DNA from: Pseudomonas serbica
Lineage (GTDB): Bacteria > Pseudomonadota > Gammaproteobacteria > Pseudomonadales > Pseudomonadaceae
Assembly (NCBI RefSeq): GCF_028823535.1
Contig: NZ_JAQIYM010000018.1
Coordinates: 55,905 to 119,904, forward strand
Direction: 5' to 3'
Length of the DNA: 64,000 nucleotides
A program made the translations under genes and the position numbers. Positions 33,254 to 41,608 of the stretch are shown piece by piece; position 1 is the first letter of the stretch, and the number at the start of each line of letters is the position of its first letter. The notes below the pieces were generated by a model. The model ran no database searches, was not told the DNA's origin, and saw nothing but the letters and a program-made list of their open reading frames with translations.

Positions 33254-33867
33254 ACCCGCTCCTTGCGACCAACGATCATGGCCAACAGTGTTTTTGGCAC
33301 CAGCGCGACCATCAGCAGGTGCACCGCGACGAACGCCACCAACAGCGCCATGGCGAAGAAATGCACACGCCGCGCACCTTCGTAGCCCCACAGCAATTCA
33401 CGCAGCAGCGGGAACTGCACTGACTTCCACAACACCAGCCCGGAGAGCACCAGCAGCGTGATATCGACCATCACGAACAGGTACGCCACACGCTGAACCT
33501 GGTTGTAGTGACTCAGGTCCGCATGCCCCAACTTGCCGCGCAGCGCTGCCCACAGGTCATGCAGCACGCCTTTGGGCGAGACCGGAAAAAAGCGTCGTTT
33601 CAGGCGCCCGCTGAACAGGTTGCAGGCCAGGTAGATGAGACCGTTAACGCCCAGGAACCACATCGCCGCGAAGTGCCATTGCAGGGCGCCGCCGAGCCAG
33701 CCGCCGAGGGTGATCGACGTGGGAAAGCTGAATTCGTAGAGCGGCGAGGCGTTGTAGATGCGCCAGCCGCTGGTGACCATCACCAGCACCGCCAGGGCGT
33801 TCAGCCAGTGGGTGAGCCGCAGCCAGCGTGGATGGCTGGCCTTGGGTGAAGCAGTCGGCTGCGACAT
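33250..33867 (-). CDS. Cytochrome b561-type membrane subunit
   Basis: A 205-residue four-helix di-heme cytochrome b (Ni-hydrogenase/thiosulfate-reductase b fold). Heme-ligand histidines fit LRLTHWLNALAVLVM, GALQWHFAAMWFL, and RRVHFFAMALLVAFVAVHLL. It is translated first in the operon and overlaps the molybdoenzyme by four bases, so it should pass electrons between the quinone pool and the periplasmic Mo subunit. Start ATG 33867. Confidence 0.9.
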   Translation of the reverse strand: MSQPTASPKASHPRWLRLTHWLNALAVLVMVTSGWRIYNASPLYEFSFPTSITLGGWLGGALQWHFAAMWFLGVNGLIYLACNLFSGRLKRRFFPVSPKGVLHDLWAALRGKLGHADLSHYNQVQRVAYLFVMVDITLLVLSGLVLWKSVQFPLLRELLWGYEGARRVHFFAMALLVAFVAVHLLMVALVPKTLLAMIVGRKERV

Positions 33868-33983
33868 GTCCGGCTCCCGGTTGATGTTCGTTGGAGCCGA
33901 TTATGGGAGCCGCAAGATCGCCAAATCCTCACGTAAAGTTAAATTAATCGTGATAACTGCCGTCTGATTACACCCAAAAATAC

Positions 33984-34073
33984 TGTGGGAGCGGGCTTGC
34001 TCGCGAAAGCGGTGGGTCAGGATATACAGATCTCAACCGACACTCCGCCTTCGCGAGCAAGCCCGCTCCCACA
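33984..34073. repeat. REPIN
   Basis: Arms TGTGGGAGCGGGCTTGCTCG (from 33984) and CGAGCAAGCCCGCTCCCACA (to 34073) between the divergent cytochrome b and methyltransferase genes. Confidence 0.9.
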
Positions 34074-34144
34074 CTGTTTGGGTGATCCGCCACAGGTGCA
34101 ATTATGGTTAAATGCCGCCCCCCAAAGATTGCCGACCCAGACCG

Positions 34145-35086
34145 ATGAACCCTGAAGCCCTCGCCACCCTCAACGAACACCTGCTGACTGCCCTGGCGGC
34201 CGCCCCCACCGAAACCCGTCGCCTGTTCCACGGGCGTGGGCGCTGCTGGCCGGGGCTGGAGCAAGTGACCGTCGACTGGTTGCAGGGCGTGGTGCTGGTG
34301 GCGCTGTTCAAGGAGCCGGAAGCGGCGCAGCTGGAGGCGTTGAAAGCATTACTGCTGGAAATCGCCGAATCACCAGCATGGACGCAATCCGGCGCCCACA
34401 CCCTGCTGCTGCAACATCGCTACCTGCTGCAAAGCACCACCGAATGGTTGCTCGGGGAAGAAATCGACGAGCTGACGATCGTCGAAGGCGGCTTGAAGTA
34501 CCGGGTGGACCTGGGGCGCAAACAGAACACCGGGCTGTTCCTCGACATGCGCTATGGCCGCGATTGGGTGCGGGCCAACGCCCAAGGCAAACGCGTGTTG
34601 AACCTGTTCGCCTACACCTGCGGCTTCTCGGTGGCAGCCATCGAAGGCGGCGCAACACACGTAGTCAACCTGGACATGTCGAGCCCGGCCCTGAGCCGAG
34701 GCCGCGACAATCACCGGCTCAACGGCCATGACCTGGGCAAGGTGACCTTTCTCGGCCACGACCTGTTCAAGTCCTGGGGCAAGGTGATCGGCAAGGGCCC
34801 TTACGACCTGGTGATCATCGACCCGCCGTCGTTCCAGAAAGGCAGCTTCCTGCTGACCAAGGACTACCAGCGGGTACTGCGTCGCCTGCCGGAACTGCTC
34901 GCCCCCCAGGGCACGGTGCTGGCCTGCATGAACGACCCGGCTTTCGGTGCGGACTTCCTCATCGATGGCGTCACCCGCGAAGCACCGGGCCTGCAGTTTG
35001 AGCAGCGGCTGGACAATCCACCGGAGTTTCCCGATGCCGATGTCGAGTGCGGGTTGAAGGCGTTGGTGTTCACCCTGGGGGATTGA
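34145..35086 (+). CDS. SAM-dependent methyltransferase (RlmK/RlmI-like, COG1092)
   Basis: A 313-residue class I methyltransferase. The N-terminal part is variable; the catalytic part starts at KQNTGLFLDMRYGRDWV, with the SAM motif RVLNLFAYTCGFSVAAIEGG and the catalytic IIDPPSFQKG motif typical of 23S rRNA cytosine/guanine methyltransferases. It is shorter than RlmL/RlmI and lacks the PUA domain, so the target may be rRNA, tRNA or protein. ATG 34145 was chosen (family-like start); the frame is open upstream to 34112. Its end overlaps the convergent LuxR gene by 17 bases. Confidence 0.87.
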   Translation: MNPEALATLNEHLLTALAAAPTETRRLFHGRGRCWPGLEQVTVDWLQGVVLVALFKEPEAAQLEALKALLLEIAESPAWTQSGAHTLLLQHRYLLQSTTEWLLGEEIDELTIVEGGLKYRVDLGRKQNTGLFLDMRYGRDWVRANAQGKRVLNLFAYTCGFSVAAIEGGATHVVNLDMSSPALSRGRDNHRLNGHDLGKVTFLGHDLFKSWGKVIGKGPYDLVIIDPPSFQKGSFLLTKDYQRVLRRLPELLAPQGTVLACMNDPAFGADFLIDGVTREAPGLQFEQRLDNPPEFPDADVECGLKALVFTLGD

Positions 35087-35846
35087 GCACCAACGCAAAC
35101 AACTCACCATGCCCATTCACATTGAGCTTGTGATAGAGATTGCGCCGGTGCACCTTCACCGTCTCCGGGGAAATGCCCAGCTGTTGGGCGATGGCCTTGC
35201 TGGAGAAGCCCTGGAGAATCAGGCGCGCGGTTTCGATTTCGCGCACTGACAGGCGTGCGTCGAAGCGATCCAGCAAGGTCGCCAGATCCCCGGCTACCGC
35301 TTCGGCGACCGGGCCTTCTGGCGGAAGCAATTGCAGGTGCCGACGCATCGCCGCCAGCACCCAGTCGCGCACGCACAGCAAGCGGCCCTGTTCTTCCAGG
35401 GTGAAGCGGGTCGAGCGGCCCAGGGACAGACCGAGGACGGCGCCGTCGAGGTTGAGCATGAACTGCAATTCGTCGCCACCCACCACCGTGCGGAAGTAGC
35501 TCAGGTAGTACTCGCTCTGCTGGAACTGATCGGGCGCCACCGATTCCAGGCTGTGCAAGCCATCGGCGATGCCGGCACAGACGGCCAGGTAAAACGGGTC
35601 GAGCAGGTACATGCCGGCGCTGTAGTCGGCCAGATCTTCAGGCTCGTCGCCGCGGCCCCTGGCGTCGAAATCGATCAGCAAGCGCGGCACCCTCCCCGGT
35701 CGCATCACCGCGACCAAGGCGTTGTCCAGCGGCACCAGCAGGCGCAGGGTGTCGACCAGTGCACGCCAGAACCCGTCCTGGCCCAATACGCCAAATACCC
35801 GCGCCAGCCCCTGGTGCAGCGGCAACTCTTTCAACAACGCGTCCAC
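35070..35846 (-). CDS. LuxR-type transcriptional regulator
   Basis: A 258-residue regulator. The C-terminal HTH (about 197-258) contains LSVREIETARLILQGFSSKAIAQQLGISPETVKVHRRNLYHKL in outline: invariant Glu in REIE, then recognition helix SPETVKVHR. The N-terminal ~190 residues have no recognised autoinducer domain and may bind another ligand. The start is a GTG at 35846. It is divergent from the polyamine-type binding protein (111 bases apart), so it is its likely regulator. Confidence 0.88.
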   Translation of the reverse strand: MDALLKELPLHQGLARVFGVLGQDGFWRALVDTLRLLVPLDNALVAVMRPGRVPRLLIDFDARGRGDEPEDLADYSAGMYLLDPFYLAVCAGIADGLHSLESVAPDQFQQSEYYLSYFRTVVGGDELQFMLNLDGAVLGLSLGRSTRFTLEEQGRLLCVRDWVLAAMRRHLQLLPPEGPVAEAVAGDLATLLDRFDARLSVREIETARLILQGFSSKAIAQQLGISPETVKVHRRNLYHKLNVNGHGELFALVLNPPG

Positions 35847-35957
35847 GCACTACCCCTTTCGAGTAACCCATGATGGGAATGGGTAACGGCCACCCCGGTC
35901 GATACGCTGCAAACTCCTGATTATCACCGGCCTGCAGCAGGCCAGGAGTGCCGCATC

Positions 35958-37061
35958 ATGAGTGGTCACCGCTCGTATTTCAATCTGGGGCTTGGCGCCT
36001 GTCTGGCGGTGTCGCTGGCAGCGGTAGCTGCCGATGGCCCGACCGTGCACGTGTACAACTGGTATGACTACATCGGTCCGGACACCCTGCATGACTTCAA
36101 GCGTGACACTGGTATCCAGCCGGTCTACGACACTTTCGACAGCGCCGAAGTGCTCGAAGGCAAGTTGCTGACCAGCGGCAGCGGCTACGACGTGGTGGTG
36201 GCCAGCAACTTCAGTTTGCCAACCCTGATCAAGGCGGGCGCTCTCGCCCCGCTGCCCCACGCGCAGATGCCGGACTTCAAGAACATGGACACCGATCTGT
36301 TGGCCAAACTGGCCAACAACGATCCGGGCAACCAGTACGCCGTGCCGTACCTGTGGGGCACCAACGGCATCGGCTACAACATCGACAAGGTACGCGCCGT
36401 ACTGGGCGACAAGGCACCGGTGGACTCCTGGGACCTGGTGTTCAAGGAAGAGAACCTGGCCAAGCTCGGCCAATGCGGCGTGGCGATGCTCGACTCGCCG
36501 TCGGAAATGCTGCCGGTCGCCCTGCACTACCTGGGCTTGCCGCCTAACAGTACCCATCCCGAGGACTACAAGAAGGCCGAAGCGCTCCTGCTGAAGCTGC
36601 GTCCGCATATTGCCTACTTCAACTCGTCGAAGTTCATCAGCGACCTGTCCAACGGCAACATCTGCGTTGCCGTCGGTTGGTCCGGCGCGATGCTCGAAGC
36701 CAAAACCACCGCCGAGCAGGCCGGCAATGGCGTGAAGATCGCCTACAGCCTGCCCAAGGAAGGCGCGCCGGTGTGGTTCGACACGCTGGTATTGCTCAAG
36801 GACGCCCCGCACCCCGAGCAAGGCCTGGCGTTCATCGACTACCTGATGCGCGCCGAGGTCATTGCCCCGGTCAGCAATCACCTCAACTACCCCAACGGCA
36901 ATCGCAACGCGACAGCGCTGGTGGCCGAGGCGACACGGACCAATCCTGCGGTTTACCCGTCGGCCGAGGCCCTGGCCACCCTGTTCACCTTGCAGCCACT
37001 GCCGCCTGCGACCGAACGGGTGCGTACGCGGATCTGGAGCAAGGTCAAGAACGGCCAGTAA
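35958..37061 (+). CDS. Spermidine/putrescine-type ABC transporter substrate-binding protein (PotF/PotD-like)
   Basis: A 367-residue periplasmic binding protein. It has a signal peptide ending AAVAADG and the diagnostic start VHVYNWYDYIGPDTL, then YDVVVASNFSLPTLI and PYLWGTNGIGYN, matching PotF family ligand-site segments. The later VAVGWSGAM carries the usual Trp and acidic-contact region. ATG 35958 has CAGGAG nine bases upstream. No permease or ATPase genes are adjacent; instead a LuxR gene is upstream and a P1 peptidase downstream. Ligand may be a polyamine or another cationic amine compound. Confidence 0.9.
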   Translation: MSGHRSYFNLGLGACLAVSLAAVAADGPTVHVYNWYDYIGPDTLHDFKRDTGIQPVYDTFDSAEVLEGKLLTSGSGYDVVVASNFSLPTLIKAGALAPLPHAQMPDFKNMDTDLLAKLANNDPGNQYAVPYLWGTNGIGYNIDKVRAVLGDKAPVDSWDLVFKEENLAKLGQCGVAMLDSPSEMLPVALHYLGLPPNSTHPEDYKKAEALLLKLRPHIAYFNSSKFISDLSNGNICVAVGWSGAMLEAKTTAEQAGNGVKIAYSLPKEGAPVWFDTLVLLKDAPHPEQGLAFIDYLMRAEVIAPVSNHLNYPNGNRNATALVAEATRTNPAVYPSAEALATLFTLQPLPPATERVRTRIWSKVKNGQ

Positions 37062-37075
37062 GTCCACCTCTACCC

Positions 37076-37107
37076 CCTGTGGGAGCGGGCTTGCCCGCTC
37101 CCACAGG
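37076..37107. repeat. Collapsed REP palindrome
   Basis: Perfect 15-base arms CCTGTGGGAGCGGGC (37076-37090) and GCCCGCTCCCACAGG (37093-37107) joined by TT. It looks like a REPIN that lost its centre. It lies 14 bases after the binding-protein stop and 46 bases before the P1 peptidase start and could attenuate read-through. Confidence 0.85.
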
Positions 37108-37153
37108 TTCAGCGTCCACTTTTTTCCAGCTGAATTTGAAGATGAGAGAAACC

Positions 37154-38284
37154 ATGAAACCACGTGCCCGCGACCTCAACATCCAGTTCGGCCACCTGCA
37201 ACCCGGCCCCCTCAACGCCATCACCGATGTACCCGGCGTGCGCGTCGGCCACAGCAATGTGCGCGGTCGCACCGCCAAGGGTCGCGACATACTCACCGGC
37301 GTCACCGTGATCGAGCCGCGTGCCGGTTCCACCAGCCAGCAGCCGTGCTTCGCCGGCGTCCATGTGCTCAACGGCAATGGCGATGCCACGGGCCTGGAGT
37401 GGGTTCGCGAGGCGGGCCTGTTGACCAGCCCGATCGCCTTCACCAACACCCACAGCCTGGGCGTGGTGCGCGACGCCTTGATCGTGCTCGACCGTGAACA
37501 GCAACCGGATGACGGACGGCTCTACTGGAACATGCCGGTGGTGCTGGAGACCTTCGATGGCTTGCTCAATGACATCAACGGCTTTCACGTCAAGGTCGAG
37601 CATGTGGCCGAAGCCATGCATTCGGCGGTCGGCGGCCCGGTAGCTGAAGGCAATGTCGGCGGTGGCAGCGGCATGATCTGCCACGAATTCAAAGGCGGTA
37701 TCGGCACCGCGTCGCGACGCTTGAGCAGTGACCAGGGCGGCTGGACCGTTGGCGCAATCGTCCAGGCCAACCACGGCATTCGCAATGAGTTGCGCGTCGA
37801 TGGCTACCCGGTCGGGCGCTACATGGAGCAGGTCGACTCACCGTTTCTCAAGGCGTCGCTACCACATCCGGGCATGGGCTCGATCGTCGTCTGCCTGGCC
37901 ACCGATGCGCCGTTGCTGCCGCACCAATGCACGCGCCTGGCCCAGCGCGCCAGCCTCGGCCTGGCCCGCACCGGCGGCGGCAATGAAGACCACAGCGGCG
38001 ACATCTTCATCGCGTTCGCCACCGGCAATCAGCACGTACCACCGGCGGCGTACGAGAGCAAAAAAGCGCCGACCTGCGACAACCTGAGCATGGTCAACAA
38101 CGATCACATCAGCGAATTGTTCCTGGCGGCCACCGAAGCCGTTGAAGAAGCCATCATCAACGCCCTGCTCGCCGCCGAAACGACCGAAGGTAACGGCCAC
38201 GCGGTGCCGGGCCTGGATGCCGAAACCCTGCTCAAGGCCCTGAATCAGGCCGGTTGGCCGGGGGAGCGCAATCGCCGAAGCTGA
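37154..38284 (+). CDS. P1 family (DmpA/BapA-like) aminopeptidase
   Basis: A 376-residue N-terminal-nucleophile hydrolase precursor. Family motifs are all present: ITDVPGVRVGHSN, GNGDATGLEWV, GGGSGMICHEFKGGIGTASR, and GSIVVCLATDAPLLPHQ. The Gly242-Ser243 bond in the last segment corresponds to the self-cleavage site of DmpA, whose new N-terminal Ser is the nucleophile. Relatives cleave D-amino acid or beta-amino acid amides. ATG 37154 was preferred to an ATG four codons earlier. No signal peptide is seen. Its closeness to a polyamine-type binding protein hints at peptide or amide use. Confidence 0.9.
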   Translation: MKPRARDLNIQFGHLQPGPLNAITDVPGVRVGHSNVRGRTAKGRDILTGVTVIEPRAGSTSQQPCFAGVHVLNGNGDATGLEWVREAGLLTSPIAFTNTHSLGVVRDALIVLDREQQPDDGRLYWNMPVVLETFDGLLNDINGFHVKVEHVAEAMHSAVGGPVAEGNVGGGSGMICHEFKGGIGTASRRLSSDQGGWTVGAIVQANHGIRNELRVDGYPVGRYMEQVDSPFLKASLPHPGMGSIVVCLATDAPLLPHQCTRLAQRASLGLARTGGGNEDHSGDIFIAFATGNQHVPPAAYESKKAPTCDNLSMVNNDHISELFLAATEAVEEAIINALLAAETTEGNGHAVPGLDAETLLKALNQAGWPGERNRRS

Positions 38285-38466
38285 CAGTTGTGGGGGGATT
38301 CGACTAGCGGTACTTGAGGCGCAACCCCCATCTTCCTACGATGGAGTTGCGCAGCCGCTTGCTTGTCCAAGCCGTTGCGCAGGTGGTGAGTGCACTGAAC
38401 CCCTATCAAGCTCACCGCCTGCTTCATGCGCATCTTGAGCCTCAATGGCTCCACTTCTCCCCATCA

Positions 38467-38490
38467 AAGAGCTTTGAGGCTCTTTTTTAA
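38467..38490 (+). terminator. Weak rho-independent terminator
   Basis: Six-base arms AAGAGC (38467-38472) and GCTCTT (38479-38484) followed by a T run (TCTTTTTTAA). It is about 180 bases after the P1 peptidase stop. The intervening 38285-38466 has no supported gene. The stem is short, so confidence is modest. Confidence 0.45.
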
Positions 38491-38530
38491 CTGCGCGAAA
38501 CACAGACCTGAAAAAACCCGGCACTTGGCC

Positions 38531-39108
38531 GTAATGCTGTTCACTTTAGGTTGGAGGGCTCCAGGTGCATATTTGGATCAGGTGTATATCCATTCCTGCG
38601 GTAACGGCCACCTAGGGTTTCGCTCTTACAGCGAGTCACTTGGAAAAACGGAACCGTTTATGACGAAAAGACTTACTTGCTGGCTTTAACGCGGCGCGGA
38701 TCAACGTTGGTAGAGGCGCCGATGGAAGCACTCACAAGTTGACGGACAGGCTCAGGGCGTGAGGGGACAAGAAAATCAAAAGCCTCGCTTTGGCTTTAGA
38801 TTTGGGCGCCCCGTTAAACCACGATGGCCGAACGCAGGCATTGCGTAGTGGGTAAACCGGCAGGACGCCGGTTTAGCCGCGCTGGGCCAGGGATGGCCCA
38901 TCGCGGCGACCCACGGAGCAATGCCGGAGAGAGGGCATGCCGAGCCACAGCGAGGCACCGAGTGGTGGGGCAAAGCCTTTTGGTTCCTTTTCGGCGTTTG
39001 GAAAAGGGACTCGCTGTAAGAGCGAAACCCTAAGTGGCCGTTACCGCAGCAATGGATATCCCCCCAATCCAGTTCTTAACAACCCCATGCTTAAGTGAAC
39101 AGCATTAC
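38531..39108. repeat. 578-bp intergenic element with long inverted ends
   Basis: Outer ends GTAATGCTGTTCACTT (38531-38546) and its exact complement (39093-39108) enclose a second inverted pair of 56 bases (38586-38641 and 39004-39059, 3 mismatches; core GGTTTCGCTCTTACAGCGAG). The 362-base interior has no transposase and no coding-like frame, but carries nested stem-loops. I recall similar sequence as a common intergenic repeat of fluorescent pseudomonads whose spurious frames are sometimes annotated; its nature has not been settled to my knowledge. It may be a non-autonomous mobile element or a structured RNA locus. Confidence 0.7.
38837..38925 (+). ncRNA. Candidate structured RNA with three-way junction
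   Basis: An 89-base segment can fold fully into a three-way junction. P1: GGCATTGC (38837-38844) with GCAATGCC (38918-38925), a 3x3 internal loop, then GTGGG (38848-38852) with CCCAC (38910-38914). P2: TAAACCGGC (38853-38861) with GCCGGTTTA (38867-38875), five-base loop. P3: CCGCG (38877-38881) with CGCGG (38902-38906), one mismatch, then TGGGCCA with TGGCCCA closing a GGGA (GNRA-type) loop at 38890-38893. The GNRA loop favours the plus strand. Fold drawn by eye; expression is unknown. Confidence 0.4.
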
Positions 39109-39153
39109 GACACTTGACCGGGCATTGTGCATTCCAAACCCACCGGATCGTCT

Positions 39154-39834
39154 TTATCCCAATCGCTCGCGAACGAATTCGCTGGCCTTGCGCGTCAATT
39201 GGTCCAGATGCCGGTCACGCTGCTTTTCCGCATCGAGCATCGCCCGCTTGCCGTGCTTTTGCAGCAGGTAGGTATGAATCTGCCGCACCTCCAGCGAGCT
39301 GTAGATCGGCGCCACATCCAGCAGCGCCATCAAGCCGTCGCTGCCGTGGTCGCGGGTGTTCATCAGCACTTGCGTACTGCGCGCACCGACCACCTGAAAA
39401 CCCATCGACTCGAAATACGGCACCTTGGCCACGGCGCAGGCCAGCTCGGCATGCGGGTAGCGGCCGACCATCTCGCGCAGCATCCGGCGCGCAATGCCTT
39501 GGCGCCGATGCCCGCCATCCACGGCCATGTAGGCCACACTGCAGGCGTCGGGATCGTCCTTGACCGGCAGGTACAGCAGGAAACCGACGACCTTGTCCGG
39601 ATCGTCCAGATCGGTGGCAACGATCAACTCCACCGCCATCCCTTTCGCCCCGTTCAAAGCCTCCAGATACAGGTGCACCTCGTAGCCGATCGCGTACTGG
39701 TAGACGTTGTACAGCAGGTTACTGGGCGGGATGGCGACCATGCTGATGTCGGTCAGGTTGTCGACCACCAGCTGCAGGATCTGACTGTTGACCGACTCCG
39801 GGCACGGGGTTTTGTAGTGGGTGATCTGGGGCAT
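39154..39834 (-). CDS. GNAT family N-acetyltransferase
   Basis: A 226-residue protein with one GNAT domain. The acetyl-CoA site is in ACSVAYMAVDGGHRRQGIARRMLREMV (R/Q-x-x-G-x-G/A pattern QGIA), preceded by VVGFLLYLPVKDD, and followed by PYFESMGFQVVG. The first ~60 residues and last ~70 are extra to the domain (C-terminal basic helices with LLQKHGKRAMLDAEKQRD). Substrate unknown. It lies 46 bases from the inverted-repeat element. Confidence 0.9.
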   Translation of the reverse strand: MPQITHYKTPCPESVNSQILQLVVDNLTDISMVAIPPSNLLYNVYQYAIGYEVHLYLEALNGAKGMAVELIVATDLDDPDKVVGFLLYLPVKDDPDACSVAYMAVDGGHRRQGIARRMLREMVGRYPHAELACAVAKVPYFESMGFQVVGARSTQVLMNTRDHGSDGLMALLDVAPIYSSLEVRQIHTYLLQKHGKRAMLDAEKQRDRHLDQLTRKASEFVRERLG

Positions 39835-40019
39835 TGCGGGGACTGACTCCGGGGAATGGGGCGCGGCTGCCTATCATACCGCGCCGGAGCCTGCCTTGAT
39901 CGATTCATGAGCCACACACATGAGTCTATAGCCGAAATCCGCATGAACATTTCCCTTGGCACCGGGGTCAGTCAATGGATGAGGGCTGTTATCGCCAATC
40001 AACCATAGGAAGCGCACCG

Positions 40020-40655
40020 ATGCTCGACGTGATGACGATTTCCCGACGAGAACTGCTGATCGTGGGCGTGGTGACAGCAGCGGCCGTGATCCTGCCACCG
40101 TTCATATCTGCGCAGGCAGCGGCCGCCAACACCGCGCTGCCGGTCAAGAGCAAAGTGTCGATCTGGGTCAACGGCACACAGCAGGCCATGGAGCTCGACA
40201 CTCGCACCACCCTGCTCGACCTGCTGCGCGAACACCTGCAGCTCACCGGCACCAAAAAGGGTTGCGACCACGGCCAGTGCGGCGCCTGCACGGTGATCGT
40301 CGACGGCCGGCGGATCAATTCCTGCCTGACCCTGGCGGTGATGCACGAAGGCTCGAAGGTCACCACCATTGAAGGGCTCGGCACGCCGGACAAGCTGCAT
40401 CCGATGCAGGCGGCATTCATCAAGCATGACGGCTATCAGTGCGGTTATTGCACGCCGGGGCAAATCTGCTCGGCAGTCGCGGTGCTGGGGGAAATCCGCG
40501 ACGGCATTCCCAGTCACGTAAGCCCGAGCCTAACCGAACCACCCAGGCTGATCGCCAGCGAACTCCAGGAACGCATGAGCGGCAACATCTGCCGCTGCGG
40601 TGCGTACTCCAACATCATCGAAGCGATCACCGAAGTCGCGGAGGCCAACGCATGA
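40020..40655 (+). CDS. paoA: Aldehyde oxidoreductase iron-sulfur subunit PaoA
   Basis: A 211-residue subunit that carries two [2Fe-2S] clusters. A twin-arginine signal opens it (ISRRELLIVG, R9-R10), so the folded complex is exported to the periplasm. Cluster ligands: C82, C87, C90 and C102 (GCDHGQCGAC...SC), then C141, C144, C191 and C193 (QCGYC, CRC). Length and order match E. coli PaoA (YagT). ATG 40020 has AGGAAG upstream and the stop overlaps paoB by four bases. The complex oxidises aromatic and aliphatic aldehydes. Confidence 0.93.
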   Translation: MLDVMTISRRELLIVGVVTAAAVILPPFISAQAAAANTALPVKSKVSIWVNGTQQAMELDTRTTLLDLLREHLQLTGTKKGCDHGQCGACTVIVDGRRINSCLTLAVMHEGSKVTTIEGLGTPDKLHPMQAAFIKHDGYQCGYCTPGQICSAVAVLGEIRDGIPSHVSPSLTEPPRLIASELQERMSGNICRCGAYSNIIEAITEVAEANA

Positions 40656-41608
40656 GGCCCTTTACCTATCTACGCGCCAAGTCGCCGGCCGAGGCCGCCT
40701 CGCTCGCCGCCCAGGTCGATGGCTCGCGCTTCATCGCTGGCGGCACCAACCTGCTGGACCTGATGAAGCTGGACATCGAGACGCCGACGCAACTGATCGA
40801 CGTCAACGACCTGGCCCTGGACCGAATCGAAGCCACACCCGAAGGCGGCTTGAGAATCGGCGCCCTGGTGCGCAACACCGACCTCGCCGCAGACCCGCGC
40901 ATCCGCAAGGACTACGGCGTGCTTTCCCGCGCCCTCCTCGCCGGTGCCTCCGGCCAGTTGCGCAACAGGGCGACGACCGCCGGCAACCTGCTGCAACGCA
41001 CGCGCTGCCCGTACTTCTATGACACCCATCAAGCCTGCAACAAGCGCCAGCCTGGCAGTGGTTGCGCGGCCATCGGCGGCTTCAGTCGGCAATTGGGCAT
41101 TATCGGGGTCAGCAATGCCTGCATCGCCACTCATCCCAGCGACATGGCCGTGGCCATGCGTGTGCTCGATGCCCAGGTCGAGACGGTTCGACCCGACGGC
41201 AGCACGCGCGCGATCGCCATCGCCGACCTGCATCGCTTGCCCGGCAATACGCCGAACATCGAAACCACCCTGGCCGCGCACGAGCTGATCACCGCCGTGA
41301 CCTTGCCGGCGCCGCTTGGCGGCACGCACCTCTACCAGAAAGTCCGTGATCGTGCCTCCTACGCATTTGCGCTGGTCTCGGTGGCCGCGGTGATCCAGCC
41401 GGACGGCACCGGCCGCATTGCGCTGGGCGGTGTCGCGCACAAACCGTGGCGCGTGGAAAGCGCTGAAGCAGCCATGGCCAAAGGCGCCAAAGCGTTCAGC
41501 GAACAGCTGCTGGACGGCGCCACACCCACCCCTGAAAACACCTTCAAACTGACCCTGGTCGAGCGCACGCTGGCTTCGGTGATGGCACACGCGAGGGCCC
41601 AGGCATGA
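40652..41608 (+). CDS. paoB: Aldehyde oxidoreductase FAD subunit PaoB
   Basis: A 318-residue FAD-binding subunit of the molybdopterin dehydrogenase family. The FAD motif is FIAGGTNLLDLMK (27-39) with GASGQLRNRATTAGNLLQ at about 98-115. Four cysteines (C119, C129, C138, C157; RTRCPYFYDTHQACNK) match the extra [4Fe-4S] site that distinguishes PaoB from xanthine oxidases. It overlaps both paoA and paoC by four bases, indicating coupled translation. Confidence 0.93.
   Translation: MRPFTYLRAKSPAEAASLAAQVDGSRFIAGGTNLLDLMKLDIETPTQLIDVNDLALDRIEATPEGGLRIGALVRNTDLAADPRIRKDYGVLSRALLAGASGQLRNRATTAGNLLQRTRCPYFYDTHQACNKRQPGSGCAAIGGFSRQLGIIGVSNACIATHPSDMAVAMRVLDAQVETVRPDGSTRAIAIADLHRLPGNTPNIETTLAAHELITAVTLPAPLGGTHLYQKVRDRASYAFALVSVAAVIQPDGTGRIALGGVAHKPWRVESAEAAMAKGAKAFSEQLLDGATPTPENTFKLTLVERTLASVMAHARAQA

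Noticed and set aside
36677..37153. Apparent N-terminal extension of the P1 peptidase through the binding-protein gene
   Set aside because: Frame is open by chance in GC-rich DNA; family start lies at 37154.
38245..38454. 69-codon minus-strand frame before the inverted-repeat element
   Set aside because: Looks protein-like in part, but no ribosome site or known family; possibly a remnant, not supportable.
38824..39033. 69-codon plus-strand frame inside the 578-bp element
   Set aside because: Lies across the structured stems and inverted repeat; typical spurious frame of this repeat.
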